A stretch of 64,000 nt of DNA from VRUE01 sp963824215 (GCA_963824215.1 CAWGOE010000004.1:1237786-1301785), one strand, 5' to 3'; positions 8,302 to 21,005 are shown, counted from the first letter of the stretch. The notes: generated by a model not told the origin, from the sequence alone. Program-made: numbers and translations.

Positions 8302-8907
8302 ATGCCAAACAGGCTCTCAGCGTTTCTCGTCCTGCTTCTCCTCTCCGGCCTGCTGCTCGCCGCAGCTGGAGCCCAAGGCGCCTCGGCTGAACCCGTGGCG
8401 TCCGCCTCCGCCGTCGAAGAAGAATTCGAAGGCCTCGAAGACGAAACGGAAGAAGAAGAAAGCGAAGATGAAGCGATAGAGGCCGAATGCGAGACCGCCC
8501 GCGAGGAAGCGACCGAAGGCGAACTCGGGCTCGACGAAGTCAACGAGATCTGCGCCGAAGTCGCCGAAGCGGGCAAGAGGAAGAAGGCCGGCAAGAAGAG
8601 TACCGCCTCGGGCTCAGCGGCCCCGGAAGAGTGTCTACTGCGAAGCGCCCACGCTCACGCCGCTCTCGACGAGGCGAGCGGCAAGCTGAAGCTGACCCTC
8701 GGCTACACCGCCTACGAGCCGGTGGGTGCAAGGATCAAGGTGGGCAACGTCGTCACCGTCAGCCGCCAACTGGGCCGTAGCGGCGTCCTCCGCATCGTCG
8801 AGCCCGTGGGTGAGAAGCATCTCAAGCGACTCGTGGTGAGTCTCAAGCTTCGCGCGGTCAAGAGTGCCGGGTGTCCCTTCCGGCGGCTTGTACTTTTTCC
8901 GCGGTAG
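8302..8907 (+). CDS. Secreted protein with a highly acidic N-terminal segment, unknown function
   Basis: 201 residues. A signal peptide (MPNRLSAFLVLLLLSGLLLAAAG region, cleavage near residue 29) is followed by a very acidic segment at about residues 38-85 (runs such as EEEFEGLEDETEEEESEDE), a Lys-rich linker, and a C-terminal domain of about 90 residues with predicted beta strands (KLKLTLGYTAYEPVGARIKV). I do not recognise the family. The last 16 codons and the stop lie inside a tail hairpin, so the C-terminus SAGCPFRRLVLFPR is encoded by that element and may not be ancestral. Confidence 0.7.
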   Translation: MPNRLSAFLVLLLLSGLLLAAAGAQGASAEPVASASAVEEEFEGLEDETEEEESEDEAIEAECETAREEATEGELGLDEVNEICAEVAEAGKRKKAGKKSTASGSAAPEECLLRSAHAHAALDEASGKLKLTLGYTAYEPVGARIKVGNVVTVSRQLGRSGVLRIVEPVGEKHLKRLVVSLKLRAVKSAGCPFRRLVLFPR

Positions 8908-8971
8908 CCACCTCGGACGACTGCGAACTGCCTTCGGAAAAAGTTGAGCCGGAAGGGATGCCCGGCACTCT
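8861..8971. repeat. Tail hairpin, family A copy 1
   Basis: Arms at 8861-8884 and 8948-8971 pair at 22 of 24 positions. Inside them the family A core motifs face each other: CTTGTACTTTTTC after the left arm and GAAAAAGTTGAG before the right arm, with about 35 bases between. The right arm touches the stop codon of prfB (8972-8974, minus strand), and the left arm overlaps the end of the acidic secreted protein gene. Copies 2-4 share the core but have unrelated arms. Confidence 0.85.
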
Positions 8972-10079
8972 CTAGCGCGCGGTCTTGTTCAAGTAGTCGC
9001 GGATGAAGTCGTCGATGTCGCCATCGAGCACGCGCTGGGCGTCACCGACCTCATAGCCGGTGCGGTGATCCTTGACCCGCTGGTCGGGATGGAGGAAGTA
9101 GCTGCGGATCTGTGAGCCCCAGGCGACTTCCTTGACCTCGCCCCGCTCCCGCGCCAGCGTCTCCGCCCGTTTGCGCTCCTCCAGCTCGATCAGCTTCGAG
9201 CGCAGCAGCTGCATCGCCACCGCCTTGTTCTGGGTCTGCGAACGCTCGTTTTGGCACTGCACCACTACCCCGGTCGGCAGATGCGTGATCCGCACCGCCG
9301 AGTCGGTCTTGTTGACGTGCTGGCCGCCCGCGCCAGAGGCCCGGTAGGTGTCGACGCGCAGATCGGCGTCGTCGATCTCGACCTCGACGCCCTCGTCGAC
9401 CAGCGGCCCTACGTCGACCTGGGCGAAGCTGGTGTGGCGGCGCGCGGAGGAGTCGAAGGGGGAGATCCGCACCAGCCGGTGCACGCCGCGCTCGGCGGCG
9501 AAAAGGCCGTAGGCGTTCTCACCGTGAGCGAGAAAGGTCGCCGACTTGAGGCCGGCCTCCTCCCCCGGCGAGGCCTCCTTCATCTCGACCTCGAAGCCGC
9601 GGGCCTCCGCCCAGCGCAGGTACATCCGCAGCAGGATCTCCGCCCAGTCCTGGGAGTCGGTGCCGCCCGCGCCAGCGTGGACGGTGACCACGGCGTCGCC
9701 GCCGTCGTACTCGCCGCTGAACAGGCGCGCCTCTTCAAGCTCTGCCAATCGCCCTTCAACCGCAACCAGCTGGGTCGCCAGCTCGGCGGCCATCTCCTCG
9801 TCCTCGCCCGCCATCTCGGCCAGCTCGCCGAGATCGCCCGCCCCCGCCTCGAGCTCTTCGAAGGTCTTCAGCTTGCGCTGGGCGCGGGCGTGCGCGGCCG
9901 AGGTACGCGCCGCGGACTCCTGGTCATCCCAGAAGCCGGGTTGCCCCATCTCCTCCTCCAGCCGCTCTGCTTCTTGCCGCAAGGAAGCGGGGTCAAAGGT
10001 AGTCCGCGAGCAGCTTCAACTGCTCGCGGATCTCGGCGAGCCGCGCCGGTACCGATTCGGTCGAGGCGACATCGGCCAT
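8972..10079 (-). CDS. prfB: Peptide chain release factor 2, with programmed +1 frameshift
   Basis: RF2 recognises UGA and UAA stops. The N-terminal 28 codons start at ATG 10079 (MADVASTESVPARLAEIREQ) and end at an in-frame TGA at 9995-9993; the rest lies in the +1 frame (DPASLRQEAERLEEE). The slip site reads CTT TGA C, the classic autoregulatory prfB sequence. The body has the GGQ loop (ASGAGGQHVNKTDSAVRITH) and the RF2 pattern around residue 230. An in-frame ATG at 10124, inside a tail hairpin, would add 15 residues (MSDARSESSPNNLLA). Read without the shift, the gene would look truncated at 9982. Confidence 0.93.
9992..9998 (-). promoter_or_regulatory. prfB: prfB programmed frameshift site
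   Basis: On the coding strand the heptamer is CTTTGAC, read CTT TGA C. Low RF2 lets the ribosome slip +1 on CTT and continue, so RF2 controls its own synthesis. The internal Shine-Dalgarno-like stimulator found in E. coli is not evident here. Confidence 0.92.
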
Positions 10080-10103
10080 GGCCAACAGGTTATTGGGGCT
10101 CGA

Positions 10104-10167
10104 CTCTGAACGCGCATCCGACATTGACCCCGCTCTAGTGTGGTCAATGTCGGATGCGCGTTCAGAG
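10104..10167. repeat. Tail hairpin, family D copy 1
   Basis: A perfect 26-bp inverted repeat (10104-10129 and 10142-10167) around a 12-base loop containing CTAGTG. The inner arm GCATCCGACATT is shared with copies near 25.0 and 42.8 kb; the outer bases CTCTGAAC are specific to this site. The SnoaL-type gene's TGA lies in the right arm, and the left arm contains, on the minus strand, an ATG in frame with prfB. Confidence 0.85.
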
Positions 10168-10560
10168 CGCCCCTTCGTGGCGATGGTATGCCTCCCAAGC
10201 AGCCTCGCGATCCTCGAATGGACGCCAACTCAGCACCCTGTGATCGCGCAGCGCGAAGACCCATGCCATCTCGTCAGTCGACGCGCGCGACCCATCCTCT
10301 TCCCAATGCCAGACCCGCCGGATCAGCGCCAGCGCCCGTCCACCGCCAGTCTCGGCCTCGTCCTCGAACAGCTGCTCCAGCTCGATCGCCTGCTGAACAC
10401 CGCCCGGTGGTCGCGTAGCCCACAACCGGGCAGCCTCCCGCCCCTTCCGCAAGCCCCTCATCGAGTGAAGCTCAACCTCCGGATCGAGCACGCTTACAAA
10501 CGCATCGAGGTCCCGCTCGTTGAAGCTCCGGATGAACTCGCGAATTGGGTCGTGGCTCAC
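10162..10560 (-). CDS. SnoaL/NTF2-like protein
   Basis: A 132-residue cone-shaped alpha+beta barrel protein of the NTF2/SnoaL superfamily, judged from the N-terminal helix pair (SHDPIREFIRSFNERDLDAFVSVLDPEVELHS) and the later strand pattern (RALALIRRVWHWEEDG, EMAWVFALRDHRVLSWRPFED). GTG at 10560 is chosen because upstream codons in the same frame fall in a tail hairpin and look non-coding. Members range from isomerases to polyketide cyclases, so no substrate can be assigned. It sits between secA and prfB on the same strand. Confidence 0.75.
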   Translation of the reverse strand: MSHDPIREFIRSFNERDLDAFVSVLDPEVELHSMRGLRKGREAARLWATRPPGGVQQAIELEQLFEDEAETGGGRALALIRRVWHWEEDGSRASTDEMAWVFALRDHRVLSWRPFEDREAAWEAYHRHEGAL

Positions 10561-10572
10561 GCGCGCCAGCTT

Positions 10573-10688
10573 AGAGGCCGTCGCGGTAGGGGTGAAACGT
10601 CTTGTACTTTTTCGTCGAAGCCTCCGGGCGCCAGCCCTACCGCGCCCCATCGAAAAAGTTAAGTGGAACCCCTACCGCGACGGCCTCT
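10573..10688. repeat. Tail hairpin, family A copy 2
   Basis: Perfect 21-bp arms (10573-10593 and 10668-10688) start 11 bases after the secA stop. The family A core lies inside: CGTCTTGTACTTTTTCG on one side and CGAAAAAGTTAAGTGGAA on the other, separated by about 36 bases that include GGGCGCCAGCCC. The arm sequence is not found in the other copies. Confidence 0.87.
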
Positions 10689-10699
10689 TCCGACGGGGC

Positions 10700-13549
<2,850 letters not shown>

Positions 13550-13571
13550 CGCTCAAGAGTAGCTGGCCTGG

Positions 13572-13680
13572 GCAGCGAGAGCCGGGCCTCCCCTCGGCGG
13601 AACCCGCGTCGATTTCCGGGCTAGGGCGCTACCGCCAGCGGCTCACAAGTTCCGTCGAGGGGAGGCCCGGCTCTCGCTGC
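13572..13680. repeat. Tail hairpin, family C copy 1
   Basis: Perfect 25-bp arms (13572-13596 and 13656-13680) begin 10 bases past the hpf stop. The inner part contains, on the minus strand, GGAACTTGTGAGCCG and TCGACGCGGGTTCCG, both shared with copy 2 (14123-14232). Arms differ between the two copies. Confidence 0.83.
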
Positions 13681-13690
13681 TGTCAGCAGC

Positions 13691-14044
13691 TCAAGCTTCG
13701 GCGGTTCTGCCGCGCATCCGGTTGACGAGACGCCTCGTCTGCCGGCGCTTGCGACGCTTCGCACGGTGCTTCTTGACCTGGCGCCTGATGTCCTCGGCAA
13801 GCTCGTGAACGGTGTGTGCCATCTCGGGCGAGGCCTCCTTGGCATGAAGCGTCACGCCCTTAAGCCGCAGCGTCGCCTCGGCGACCTGGCTGTCGGCAAT
13901 TGCCGGATTGCGCTCCTCCCAGACCGTCACGTCGAGCATCGCCAGCTCGGAGACCTGCCTGCCGACTCTGCGGAATCTCTTCAGGACGTGCTCCCGAAGC
14001 TCGTCGTCAACGTCGACGTTCCGCCCGCGCACCTCGATCCGCAT
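13691..14044 (-). CDS. hpf: Ribosome hibernation promoting factor / RaiA family
   Basis: A 117-residue ribosome-associated inhibitor of the S30AE family. The start is the ATG at 14044, with AGGAGG five bases upstream. The N-terminal domain shows the beta-alpha-beta-beta-beta-alpha pattern (MRIEVRGRNVDVDDELREHVLKRF ... AEATLRLKGVTLHAKEASPEMAHTVHELAEDIRRQVKKH). A very basic tail (RAKRRKRRQTRRLVNRMRGR) replaces the dimerisation domain of long HPF, so this is the short form. It lies between comF and secA, a common order. Confidence 0.87.
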   Translation of the reverse strand: MRIEVRGRNVDVDDELREHVLKRFRRVGRQVSELAMLDVTVWEERNPAIADSQVAEATLRLKGVTLHAKEASPEMAHTVHELAEDIRRQVKKHRAKRRKRRQTRRLVNRMRGRTAEA

Positions 14045-14122
14045 ATTGGCCTCCTGAGTTTTGGGTCTCCCGATGCTACGCCTGTACCCGCCAGCGAGCA
14101 AGAGCAACTTCTCGAGTTCTCG

Positions 14123-14232
14123 GGCCAGGGGATCGGGTGTCCCCTCAGCGAAACTTGTGAGCCGGCGAGGCAAGGACCCTCGCCCAGCGATTCGACGCGG
14201 GTTCCGCTGAGGGGACACCCGATCCCCTGGCC
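14123..14232. repeat. Tail hairpin, family C copy 2
   Basis: A perfect 28-bp inverted repeat (14123-14150 and 14205-14232) directly abuts the comF stop (14233-14235). Between the arms lie AACTTGTGAGCCG and TCGACGCGGGTTCCG, the motifs shared with family C copy 1. The interior can also fold on itself (CGAGG...CCTCG). Confidence 0.85.
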
Positions 14233-14856
14233 TCACAGGCGGCGGGTGAAGGTGATTGCTGTTACTCGGAGGGCGCCGGAGGAACGCAGGGCGCGAGCGC
14301 AGGCCGAAAGCGTGGCGCCGGTGGTCAGGACGTCATCGATGAGCAGCACGCTGCGAGGGACTTCGCCACGGACCTGAATCCGGGGTGGGTGGCCGATGCG
14401 CTGGGCGCGGCGCTTGCCTACCTGGCGGCCGCCGCCGCGGCGAGTGAGGCACGCGTTGAGGGGGAGCTCGGTTCGCCGGGACAGAGCTCCTGCGATCTCG
14501 GCGGCGGGGTCGAAGCCGCGGAGGGCGGAGCGTAGGGGTGCTGTGGGGACCGGGACTATCGTGCCGCTGAGCAAGGTTGCCGGTGCCAGCCAGTGGATGC
14601 GGTCGGCCATCAGGTCGGCTACCGAGAGCAGGCGGCGGAACTTTAGGGCGGCCACCAGCTCCCTCGCCACGCCTTCGTGCGGCGCGGCTGACCAGGCTTG
14701 ATCGAGCCCTGCGGCGCCGTGACCGGTCAAGGGGTCGGCTGCGGCTAATCGTCGTGCGCAGCGGCTGCAGAGGATCGCGTCCTGGCGGCATCCTCGTCCG
14801 CAGGTGGCGCAGAGCGGTGGGACAAGCGCGGTGGCTAGGGCCTGGACGAAGCTCAC
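14233..14856 (-). CDS. comF: ComF family phosphoribosyltransferase-like protein
   Basis: ComF-family proteins help process internalised single-stranded DNA during natural transformation. The 207-residue protein has an N-terminal zinc ribbon (CATCGRGC...LCSRC, residues about 16-33) and a PRTase fold with the PRPP loop VLLIDDVLTTGATLS at about residues 170-184. GTG at 14856 is the chosen start. It follows the pyrophosphorylase gene by 56 bases, with a small GC hairpin (14881-14895) between them. Whether the organism is competent cannot be judged here. Confidence 0.88.
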   Translation of the reverse strand: MSFVQALATALVPPLCATCGRGCRQDAILCSRCARRLAAADPLTGHGAAGLDQAWSAAPHEGVARELVAALKFRRLLSVADLMADRIHWLAPATLLSGTIVPVPTAPLRSALRGFDPAAEIAGALSRRTELPLNACLTRRGGGRQVGKRRAQRIGHPPRIQVRGEVPRSVLLIDDVLTTGATLSACARALRSSGALRVTAITFTRRL

Positions 14857-14912
14857 CCGCCGATCGTTGGCGAGGGCGGCGCGCGCGTGGCGCGCTGAAG
14901 GTCAAATGTCTG

Positions 14913-15923
14913 TCAGGACTTCGCTACGCGAGCCGCGATGCCGCCGATCAGGACCGCTGCTGGGGGCAGTTCTGCCCCTTCAAGCAAGATCGAGTCGCGG
15001 ACGATGGCGCCGTTGCCGAGGCGACAGTCGTCGCCAATGATCGCCGGCCCCTCGATTCGCACGTCAGTGCCGATCTCCGCCCTGGCGCCGACTAGCACCG
15101 GCGCAGTGACCTCAGCCCCGTTCAAAGAACTTGCCGCCCGAACGCCCTCCCCCACCTCCGGCGCGCCAGGGTCGACTTCCACTGCGCCGTGCAGGGCGTC
15201 GAGGTTTCCCTGGCGCAGCTCGTCGAGGTTGCCGATGTCATTCCAGTAGGCGTCGATCTCGTGCGAGTAGAACGGGATGTCGCCCTCGAGCAGCGCCGGG
15301 AAGACATCCTTCGCCCAGTCCGCGAACTCTGGCGGGTCGTCGGGGCCGGCGTCGTTGCTCGTCCCCGGCTCCGGGAAGTAGTCGAAGACCTCGGCGCGGA
15401 ACATGTAGATGCAGGTGTTGGCGAGGTCGGAGAGGGCTTCGGCGGGGTCGGGCTTCTCCTGGAAGCCTTGGATCCGACCGTCACCCGCAGCGATCACAAC
15501 GCCGAACTGGTCAGTGTCGGCGACTCGCTTGGTCGCCATCGTGACCAGGCCATCGTGGGACTCGTGGAATTCGCGCATGGCAGTGAAGTCGATGTCGGTG
15601 AGCGCGTCGCCGGCGACGACGAGGAACGAGTCGCCAAGGAAATCGGCGACGTTGCGGACCCCGCCGGCAGTGCCGAGCAGTTGCCCCTCATGGCTGTAAG
15701 TGAGTTCCAGGCCGAAGTCCGAGCCGTCGCCGAAGTGGCCTTCAATTAGCTCGGGGAACCAGTGCAGGTTGGCGATCGCCTCGCGGAATCCGTGCCGAGC
15801 CAGCAGCCGGGCGGCATGCTCCATCACCGGCCGGTTCAGCACCGGCACCATCGGCTTCGGCATGCCGTAGGTGAGCGGTCGCAGCCGGGTACCGAGCCCG
15901 GCGGCGAGGATCATTGCCTTCAC
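14913..15923 (-). CDS. Sugar-nucleotide pyrophosphorylase (NDP-hexose synthesis)
   Basis: A 336-residue nucleotidyltransferase that joins NTP and sugar-1-phosphate. The N-terminal Rossmann-like domain begins MILAAGLGTRLRPLTYGMPKPMVPV, with the metal-binding aspartate in VVAGDALTDIDF (about residue 108), and a C-terminal left-handed beta-helix starts near residue 250 (hexapeptide repeats such as ARAEIGTDVRIEGPAIIGDDCRLG). The sugar could be mannose or glucose. It lies in a same-strand run with ahcY, phosphosugar isomerase, a second pyrophosphorylase and UDP-glucose dehydrogenase. Confidence 0.85.
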   Translation of the reverse strand: MKAMILAAGLGTRLRPLTYGMPKPMVPVLNRPVMEHAARLLARHGFREAIANLHWFPELIEGHFGDGSDFGLELTYSHEGQLLGTAGGVRNVADFLGDSFLVVAGDALTDIDFTAMREFHESHDGLVTMATKRVADTDQFGVVIAAGDGRIQGFQEKPDPAEALSDLANTCIYMFRAEVFDYFPEPGTSNDAGPDDPPEFADWAKDVFPALLEGDIPFYSHEIDAYWNDIGNLDELRQGNLDALHGAVEVDPGAPEVGEGVRAASSLNGAEVTAPVLVGARAEIGTDVRIEGPAIIGDDCRLGNGAIVRDSILLEGAELPPAAVLIGGIAARVAKS

Positions 15924-16008
15924 GCCGCCCCCGGACGCGGGAGCGAATCCCCCTCCATATCAGTCTTTTTAGTCATTCGCGGGAGCAGAGGAGGCGGCGG
16001 TGTGTATC

Positions 16009-17427
<1,419 letters not shown>

Positions 17428-17476
17428 CGATTCCCTTTCGTCTTTTTGGATCCCGGCGAAGGATACGTAGAAAGCG

Positions 17477-18460
17477 TCAGCCGGACAGGGAGGCCTTGAG
17501 CCGGTCGATCGCCTCGATCGGCAGTGGCTCGACCCCGTGGATCGTGGCCAGCTCAAGCGAGACCAGATCGCCCAGCATGACCGACCAGAGCAGGCGCTCG
17601 CTGCGGCTCTCGCCGACGGCCTCAACCCGAACGACGGGCGCGCCCGATGCCTCAATCTCCTCGGCGGTCAGCTCAAAGCGACGCCTCACCCGGGGATGCT
17701 GATCAGCGTCCTCGAGCAGCACCGCGGCAAAGGCGGCGTTCTCCGCGGGCCCGCCTCTCCAGCCGCAAAGCTCGTTGTGGTTCGCCTCGGGCAGCTCCGA
17801 GAACCAGGAAGGCTGCTTCGCGTTCTCGTTGATCTGCGTCTTCCAGCGGCGTGCAGCCGAAAGCGTGAGGTCAGCTCCGTAGATCACCGGCGCCGCCGTG
17901 CCCAGGCGAGTCGCGATCTCCGCCGCCCGCGACTGCAGCCGATCGCTCTCCCCCGCGAGATATGCCGCCGCCGCCTCGATCTCCGGGCGGATGCTCGGCG
18001 CCACACCGGTCGCGGCGGCGACCTCGACGGCGCAGACGAGCATGTAGGCGACTCCGGTTCGCGGCGCAGGAAGCAGGCCCGGCAGGCCGACGACCGGGTC
18101 GCCCGCGGCTCGCGCTGCCTCAGCCAGGGCGCCGCCGGTGCTGGCGACAACCCGCCGTGCGCCGAGTGCCCCTGCCTCTGCGAAGCAGGAGAGCGTCTCC
18201 TCCGTCTCGCCGGAGTAACTCGAGCAGAGCACCGCCCACTCGGCCGTCGCCCAGCTCGGCAAGCTGTACCCGCGCACAGTCGTGAGTGGCTGCTCGAGGC
18301 GACCCCCCAACGCCGCCGCGGCGAGATCGCCGCCGATCGCCGAGCCGCCCATCCCACAGACGAGCAGTCCGGCGGACTCAGTCCGCGCTAGCCGCGCCGA
18401 CTCGACTCGCCAAAGCGCGTCGCGCAGGTGGTCGGGGATGGCGAGGACATCGTCGAGCAT
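17477..18460 (-). CDS. Bifunctional phosphoglucose/phosphomannose isomerase family (SIS domain)
   Basis: A 327-residue double-SIS-domain isomerase that interconverts fructose-6-phosphate with glucose- or mannose-6-phosphate. The first SIS domain has CGMGGSAIGGDL and SYSGETEETL (phosphate-binding serines), the second has INENAKQPSWFSELPEANHNE, which supplies the catalytic Glu and His of the PGI/PMI subgroup. It begins 3 bases after the upstream pyrophosphorylase stop, so mannose activation for glycans is the likely pathway. Confidence 0.85.
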   Translation of the reverse strand: MLDDVLAIPDHLRDALWRVESARLARTESAGLLVCGMGGSAIGGDLAAAALGGRLEQPLTTVRGYSLPSWATAEWAVLCSSYSGETEETLSCFAEAGALGARRVVASTGGALAEAARAAGDPVVGLPGLLPAPRTGVAYMLVCAVEVAAATGVAPSIRPEIEAAAAYLAGESDRLQSRAAEIATRLGTAAPVIYGADLTLSAARRWKTQINENAKQPSWFSELPEANHNELCGWRGGPAENAAFAAVLLEDADQHPRVRRRFELTAEEIEASGAPVVRVEAVGESRSERLLWSVMLGDLVSLELATIHGVEPLPIEAIDRLKASLSG

Positions 18461-18463
18461 GGG

Positions 18464-19447
18464 CTAGGAGGGGACTCTTTCACCCTCGGCCGCCACCGCA
18501 CCTTCAGCGGTGGCGCCAGCGGGAACATCGGCGCCCGGAGCGAGCACCGAGCCGACGACGCGGGCGCCCTCGCCGACGGTGCAGCCGTCGAGCAGGACCG
18601 ATTCGAGCACTTCGGCGCCGGCCTGTACGCGGCAGCCTCGCCCGACGACGGCACGCGGGCCGACCGTGGCCCCGTCTGCGACCTCCGCGCTGGCGTCGAC
18701 CAACACGCTTGGGGCCGTCGGCTCGACCCGCGTCACCACGCGCCCCTCGAGGATGTCCCAGGTTGCCTGCAGGTAGCGCTCGGGCGTGCCGATGTCGACC
18801 CAGTAGCCGTCGAGCAGCAGCGCATGCAGGCCCTCCCCGACCAGGCGCGGGAAGACGTCGCGCTCGATCGAGACGTTCTCCCCGGGGGGGATCAGGTCAA
18901 GCACGGAACGCTCGAGCGCGTACATGCCGGCGTTGACCTCGCCGGGCGCCGCCTCGCCGGTCTTCTCGAGGAAGGCCCGCACCGCGCCTTCCTCGTCGCT
19001 GTGGACCAGGCCGAAGGCGGCCGAGTCCTCCACCGGGTGCAGCGCGATCGTCGCAGCCCGCCCCCCTTTGCCGTGCGCAGCGAGCAGGGCGCTCAGATCG
19101 AGGTCGGTGAGCACGTCGCCGTTGAGGGCCAGGAAGCGCTCCTCCAGCTCGTCGCCTAGCTGATCAGCGGCGAAACGGATCGCCCCCGCGGTGCCGAGCG
19201 GCTCGGGCTCCACCACGTAGCGGATCTTGACCCCGGCCCTCTGCTCCTCGCCGGCGAGCGCTTCGCGCAGGACGCCAGGCAGGAAACCGCAGGCGAGAAC
19301 GACCTCGGTGACGCCGTGCGCTGCCAGCCACTCGATCATGTAGGCGAGGAAGGGGCGGTCGACCAAGGTCAGGGCAGGCTTGGGAGTGGTGTTGGTTAGG
19401 GGCCGGAGGCGGGTGCCTTCGCCGCCGACTAAGACGATCGCCTGCAT
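18464..19447 (-). CDS. Sugar-1-phosphate nucleotidyltransferase (GDP-mannose pyrophosphorylase type)
   Basis: ATG at 19447 lies 4 bases past the UDP-glucose dehydrogenase stop. The 327-residue protein starts MQAIVLVGGEGTRLRPLTNTTPKPAL, keeps the LALNGDVLTDLDL metal site, and ends with a left-handed beta-helix (about residues 235-320, hexapeptides such as ASAEVADGATVGPRAVVGRG). With the adjacent PGI/PMI-type isomerase it could supply GDP-mannose; UDP-glucose is the alternative since UDP-glucose dehydrogenase lies upstream. Confidence 0.84.
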   Translation of the reverse strand: MQAIVLVGGEGTRLRPLTNTTPKPALTLVDRPFLAYMIEWLAAHGVTEVVLACGFLPGVLREALAGEEQRAGVKIRYVVEPEPLGTAGAIRFAADQLGDELEERFLALNGDVLTDLDLSALLAAHGKGGRAATIALHPVEDSAAFGLVHSDEEGAVRAFLEKTGEAAPGEVNAGMYALERSVLDLIPPGENVSIERDVFPRLVGEGLHALLLDGYWVDIGTPERYLQATWDILEGRVVTRVEPTAPSVLVDASAEVADGATVGPRAVVGRGCRVQAGAEVLESVLLDGCTVGEGARVVGSVLAPGADVPAGATAEGAVAAEGERVPS

Positions 19448-19451
19448 CTTG

Positions 19452-20765
19452 CTAGTCAGCGGTTGCCGTCTCGGCGGCGCTTTCGGCAACCCGGCCTATG
19501 CCCTCGTACTCGAAGCCGGCCGCACGCAGTGCAACGGGGTCGAGGAAATTGCGACCGTCGACCAGCAGCGGCCGCACCATCCGGCTCGCTGCCTTGCTCC
19601 AGTCCAGCGCGGCGAACTCGGGCCACTCGGTGACCAGCACCGCGGCATCGGCACCATCGAGGGCCTCCAGGGCCGAGCCGCACAGCTCGACCCCCTCGAG
19701 AAGATCCCGGGCTGCGTCGGCGGCGACCGGGTCATAGGCGGTCACATGCGCCCCTTCCCCCTGAAGTCGTGCCGCCAGAACCAGGCTCGAAGCCTCGCGC
19801 ATATCGTCAGTCTGCGGCTTGAAGGCGAGGCCGAGCAGCGCCACTCGACGCCCGACCAGCGACCCGAGGTAGCCGGCCAGCTTCTGCACGACGCGGCGCT
19901 TCTGCAGCTCGTTGACCTCGATCACCGCGTTGAGCAACTGGAAGTGATATCCGGTGTTGCCGGCCAGCATCTTCAGCGCGCTCACGTCCTTGGGAAAGCA
20001 GGAGCCGCCGTAGCCAATCCCGGCCCGCAGGAACGAGGGGCCGATGCGTTGATCGAGGCCCATTCCCCGGGCGACCTCGCCGACATCGGCGCCAACCTCC
20101 TCGCAGACGTTTGCGATCTCGTTGACGAAGGAGATCTTCGTCGCCAGGAAGGCGTTGGAGGCGAGCTTGATCATCTCGGCGCTGGCCACGTCAGTGCGTA
20201 CGAGCTCGCCACCCAAAGGCTCATACAGCGTCGCAACCGCGTCGCTTGCGCCCTCATCGCCGCGGTCGGCGCCGATCACGACCCGGTCCGGGTGCATGAA
20301 GTCCTCTACCGCCGAGCCCTCCTTGAGGAACTCCGGACAGGAGACATATGCGAGTCCGGGACGATCGCGCCGGATCGCCTCTCCCGTACCGGCGGGCACG
20401 GTGCTCTTCATGATCAACACGTGCTCGCCACCCTCGGGAAGCTCCTCGACGACGGCGCGAACCCGGGAGAGATCAGCGTCGCCGGAGCGGGTCGGCGGCG
20501 TATCGACGCAGACGAAGAGGAGCCGCGCCGGGCCGAGCAGCTCATCCATCTCGGTGGTGAAGGTGAGGCGCTCTGAGTTTTTGGCGAGCAGCTCGTCGAG
20601 CCCGGGCTCGTGGATCGTCGTCTCGCCGCGCGAGAGGGCTGCAACCTTCTCCGGCAGGATGTCGCGCGCGACCACGCGGTGGCCTAGCTCGGCGAAGCAG
20701 CTGGCGGTGACCAGGCCAACCCAGCCAACGCCGATCACGCCGATCGTCTCCTTGCCATCGCTCAT
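19452..20765 (-). CDS. ugd: UDP-glucose 6-dehydrogenase
   Basis: The enzyme oxidises UDP-glucose to UDP-glucuronate using two NAD+. The 437-residue protein has the Rossmann motif GVIGVGWVGLVTA (residues about 9-21), the central ELIKLASN-like helix (AEMIKLASNAFLATKISFVNE), and the catalytic cysteine in GYGGSCFPKD (near residue 260). Its ATG (20765-20763) is inside the left end of the IS110 element. Joining the flanks without the element would give GTG at the same codon, overlapping the LCP gene's stop by four bases; the current ATG and the GGGAGG upstream are therefore element-derived. Confidence 0.93.
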   Translation of the reverse strand: MSDGKETIGVIGVGWVGLVTASCFAELGHRVVARDILPEKVAALSRGETTIHEPGLDELLAKNSERLTFTTEMDELLGPARLLFVCVDTPPTRSGDADLSRVRAVVEELPEGGEHVLIMKSTVPAGTGEAIRRDRPGLAYVSCPEFLKEGSAVEDFMHPDRVVIGADRGDEGASDAVATLYEPLGGELVRTDVASAEMIKLASNAFLATKISFVNEIANVCEEVGADVGEVARGMGLDQRIGPSFLRAGIGYGGSCFPKDVSALKMLAGNTGYHFQLLNAVIEVNELQKRRVVQKLAGYLGSLVGRRVALLGLAFKPQTDDMREASSLVLAARLQGEGAHVTAYDPVAADAARDLLEGVELCGSALEALDGADAAVLVTEWPEFAALDWSKAASRMVRPLLVDGRNFLDPVALRAAGFEYEGIGRVAESAAETATAD

Positions 20766-20806
20766 AGGAGAACCTCCCGCCGTTCTTCCTGAGATCTAGA
20801 TGGAGA

Positions 20807-21005
20807 GGCCGAGCGAAGCGAGGCCGTCGAAGATCCCGGGGAGACGCATAGAGAAGCCGACCGCCGTCGGGAGAGCGCCTCGCTCGCTTGCCCCATAGAG
20901 GGCCTTCGTGAGACCAGCGCCTCCCGGCGGTCGGAGGCACCTGAAGCGGCCACAGGAAGTGGCGCCCCAGAGCGCCGCACTATGAGCAACCGCAACGGTA
21001 CCTCC
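20807..21005 (+). ncRNA. Putative IS110 bridge RNA (left-end noncoding RNA)
   Basis: Upstream of the recombinase lie a small 5' hairpin (GGCC at 20807-20810 with 20822-20825) and two consecutive long stem-loops. Stem 1 pairs 20859-20873 with 20921-20932; stem 2 pairs 20933-20941 with 20997-21005. Loop 1 contains TCGCT (20880-20884) and CGTGAG (20907-20912), matching the left flank ATCGCT and complementary to the right flank CTCACG of the actual insertion site. Loop 2 contains CACAGGAAGT and CTATGAG, matching the two element ends. This is the target-loop then donor-loop order described for IS110 bridge RNAs. RNA ends are approximate. Confidence 0.8.

Noticed and set aside
9042..9982. A truncated RF2 starting at 9982
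   Set aside because: The CTT TGA C slip site and a perfectly continuing RF2 N-terminus upstream show a programmed frameshift gene.
10573..10688. Family A hairpin as an integron attC site, since GTTAAGT fits GTTRRRY
   Set aside because: The matching motif is inside the structure instead of at its outer end, the partner RYYYAAC box is absent, and the arms outside it are gene-specific. No integron integrase is present.
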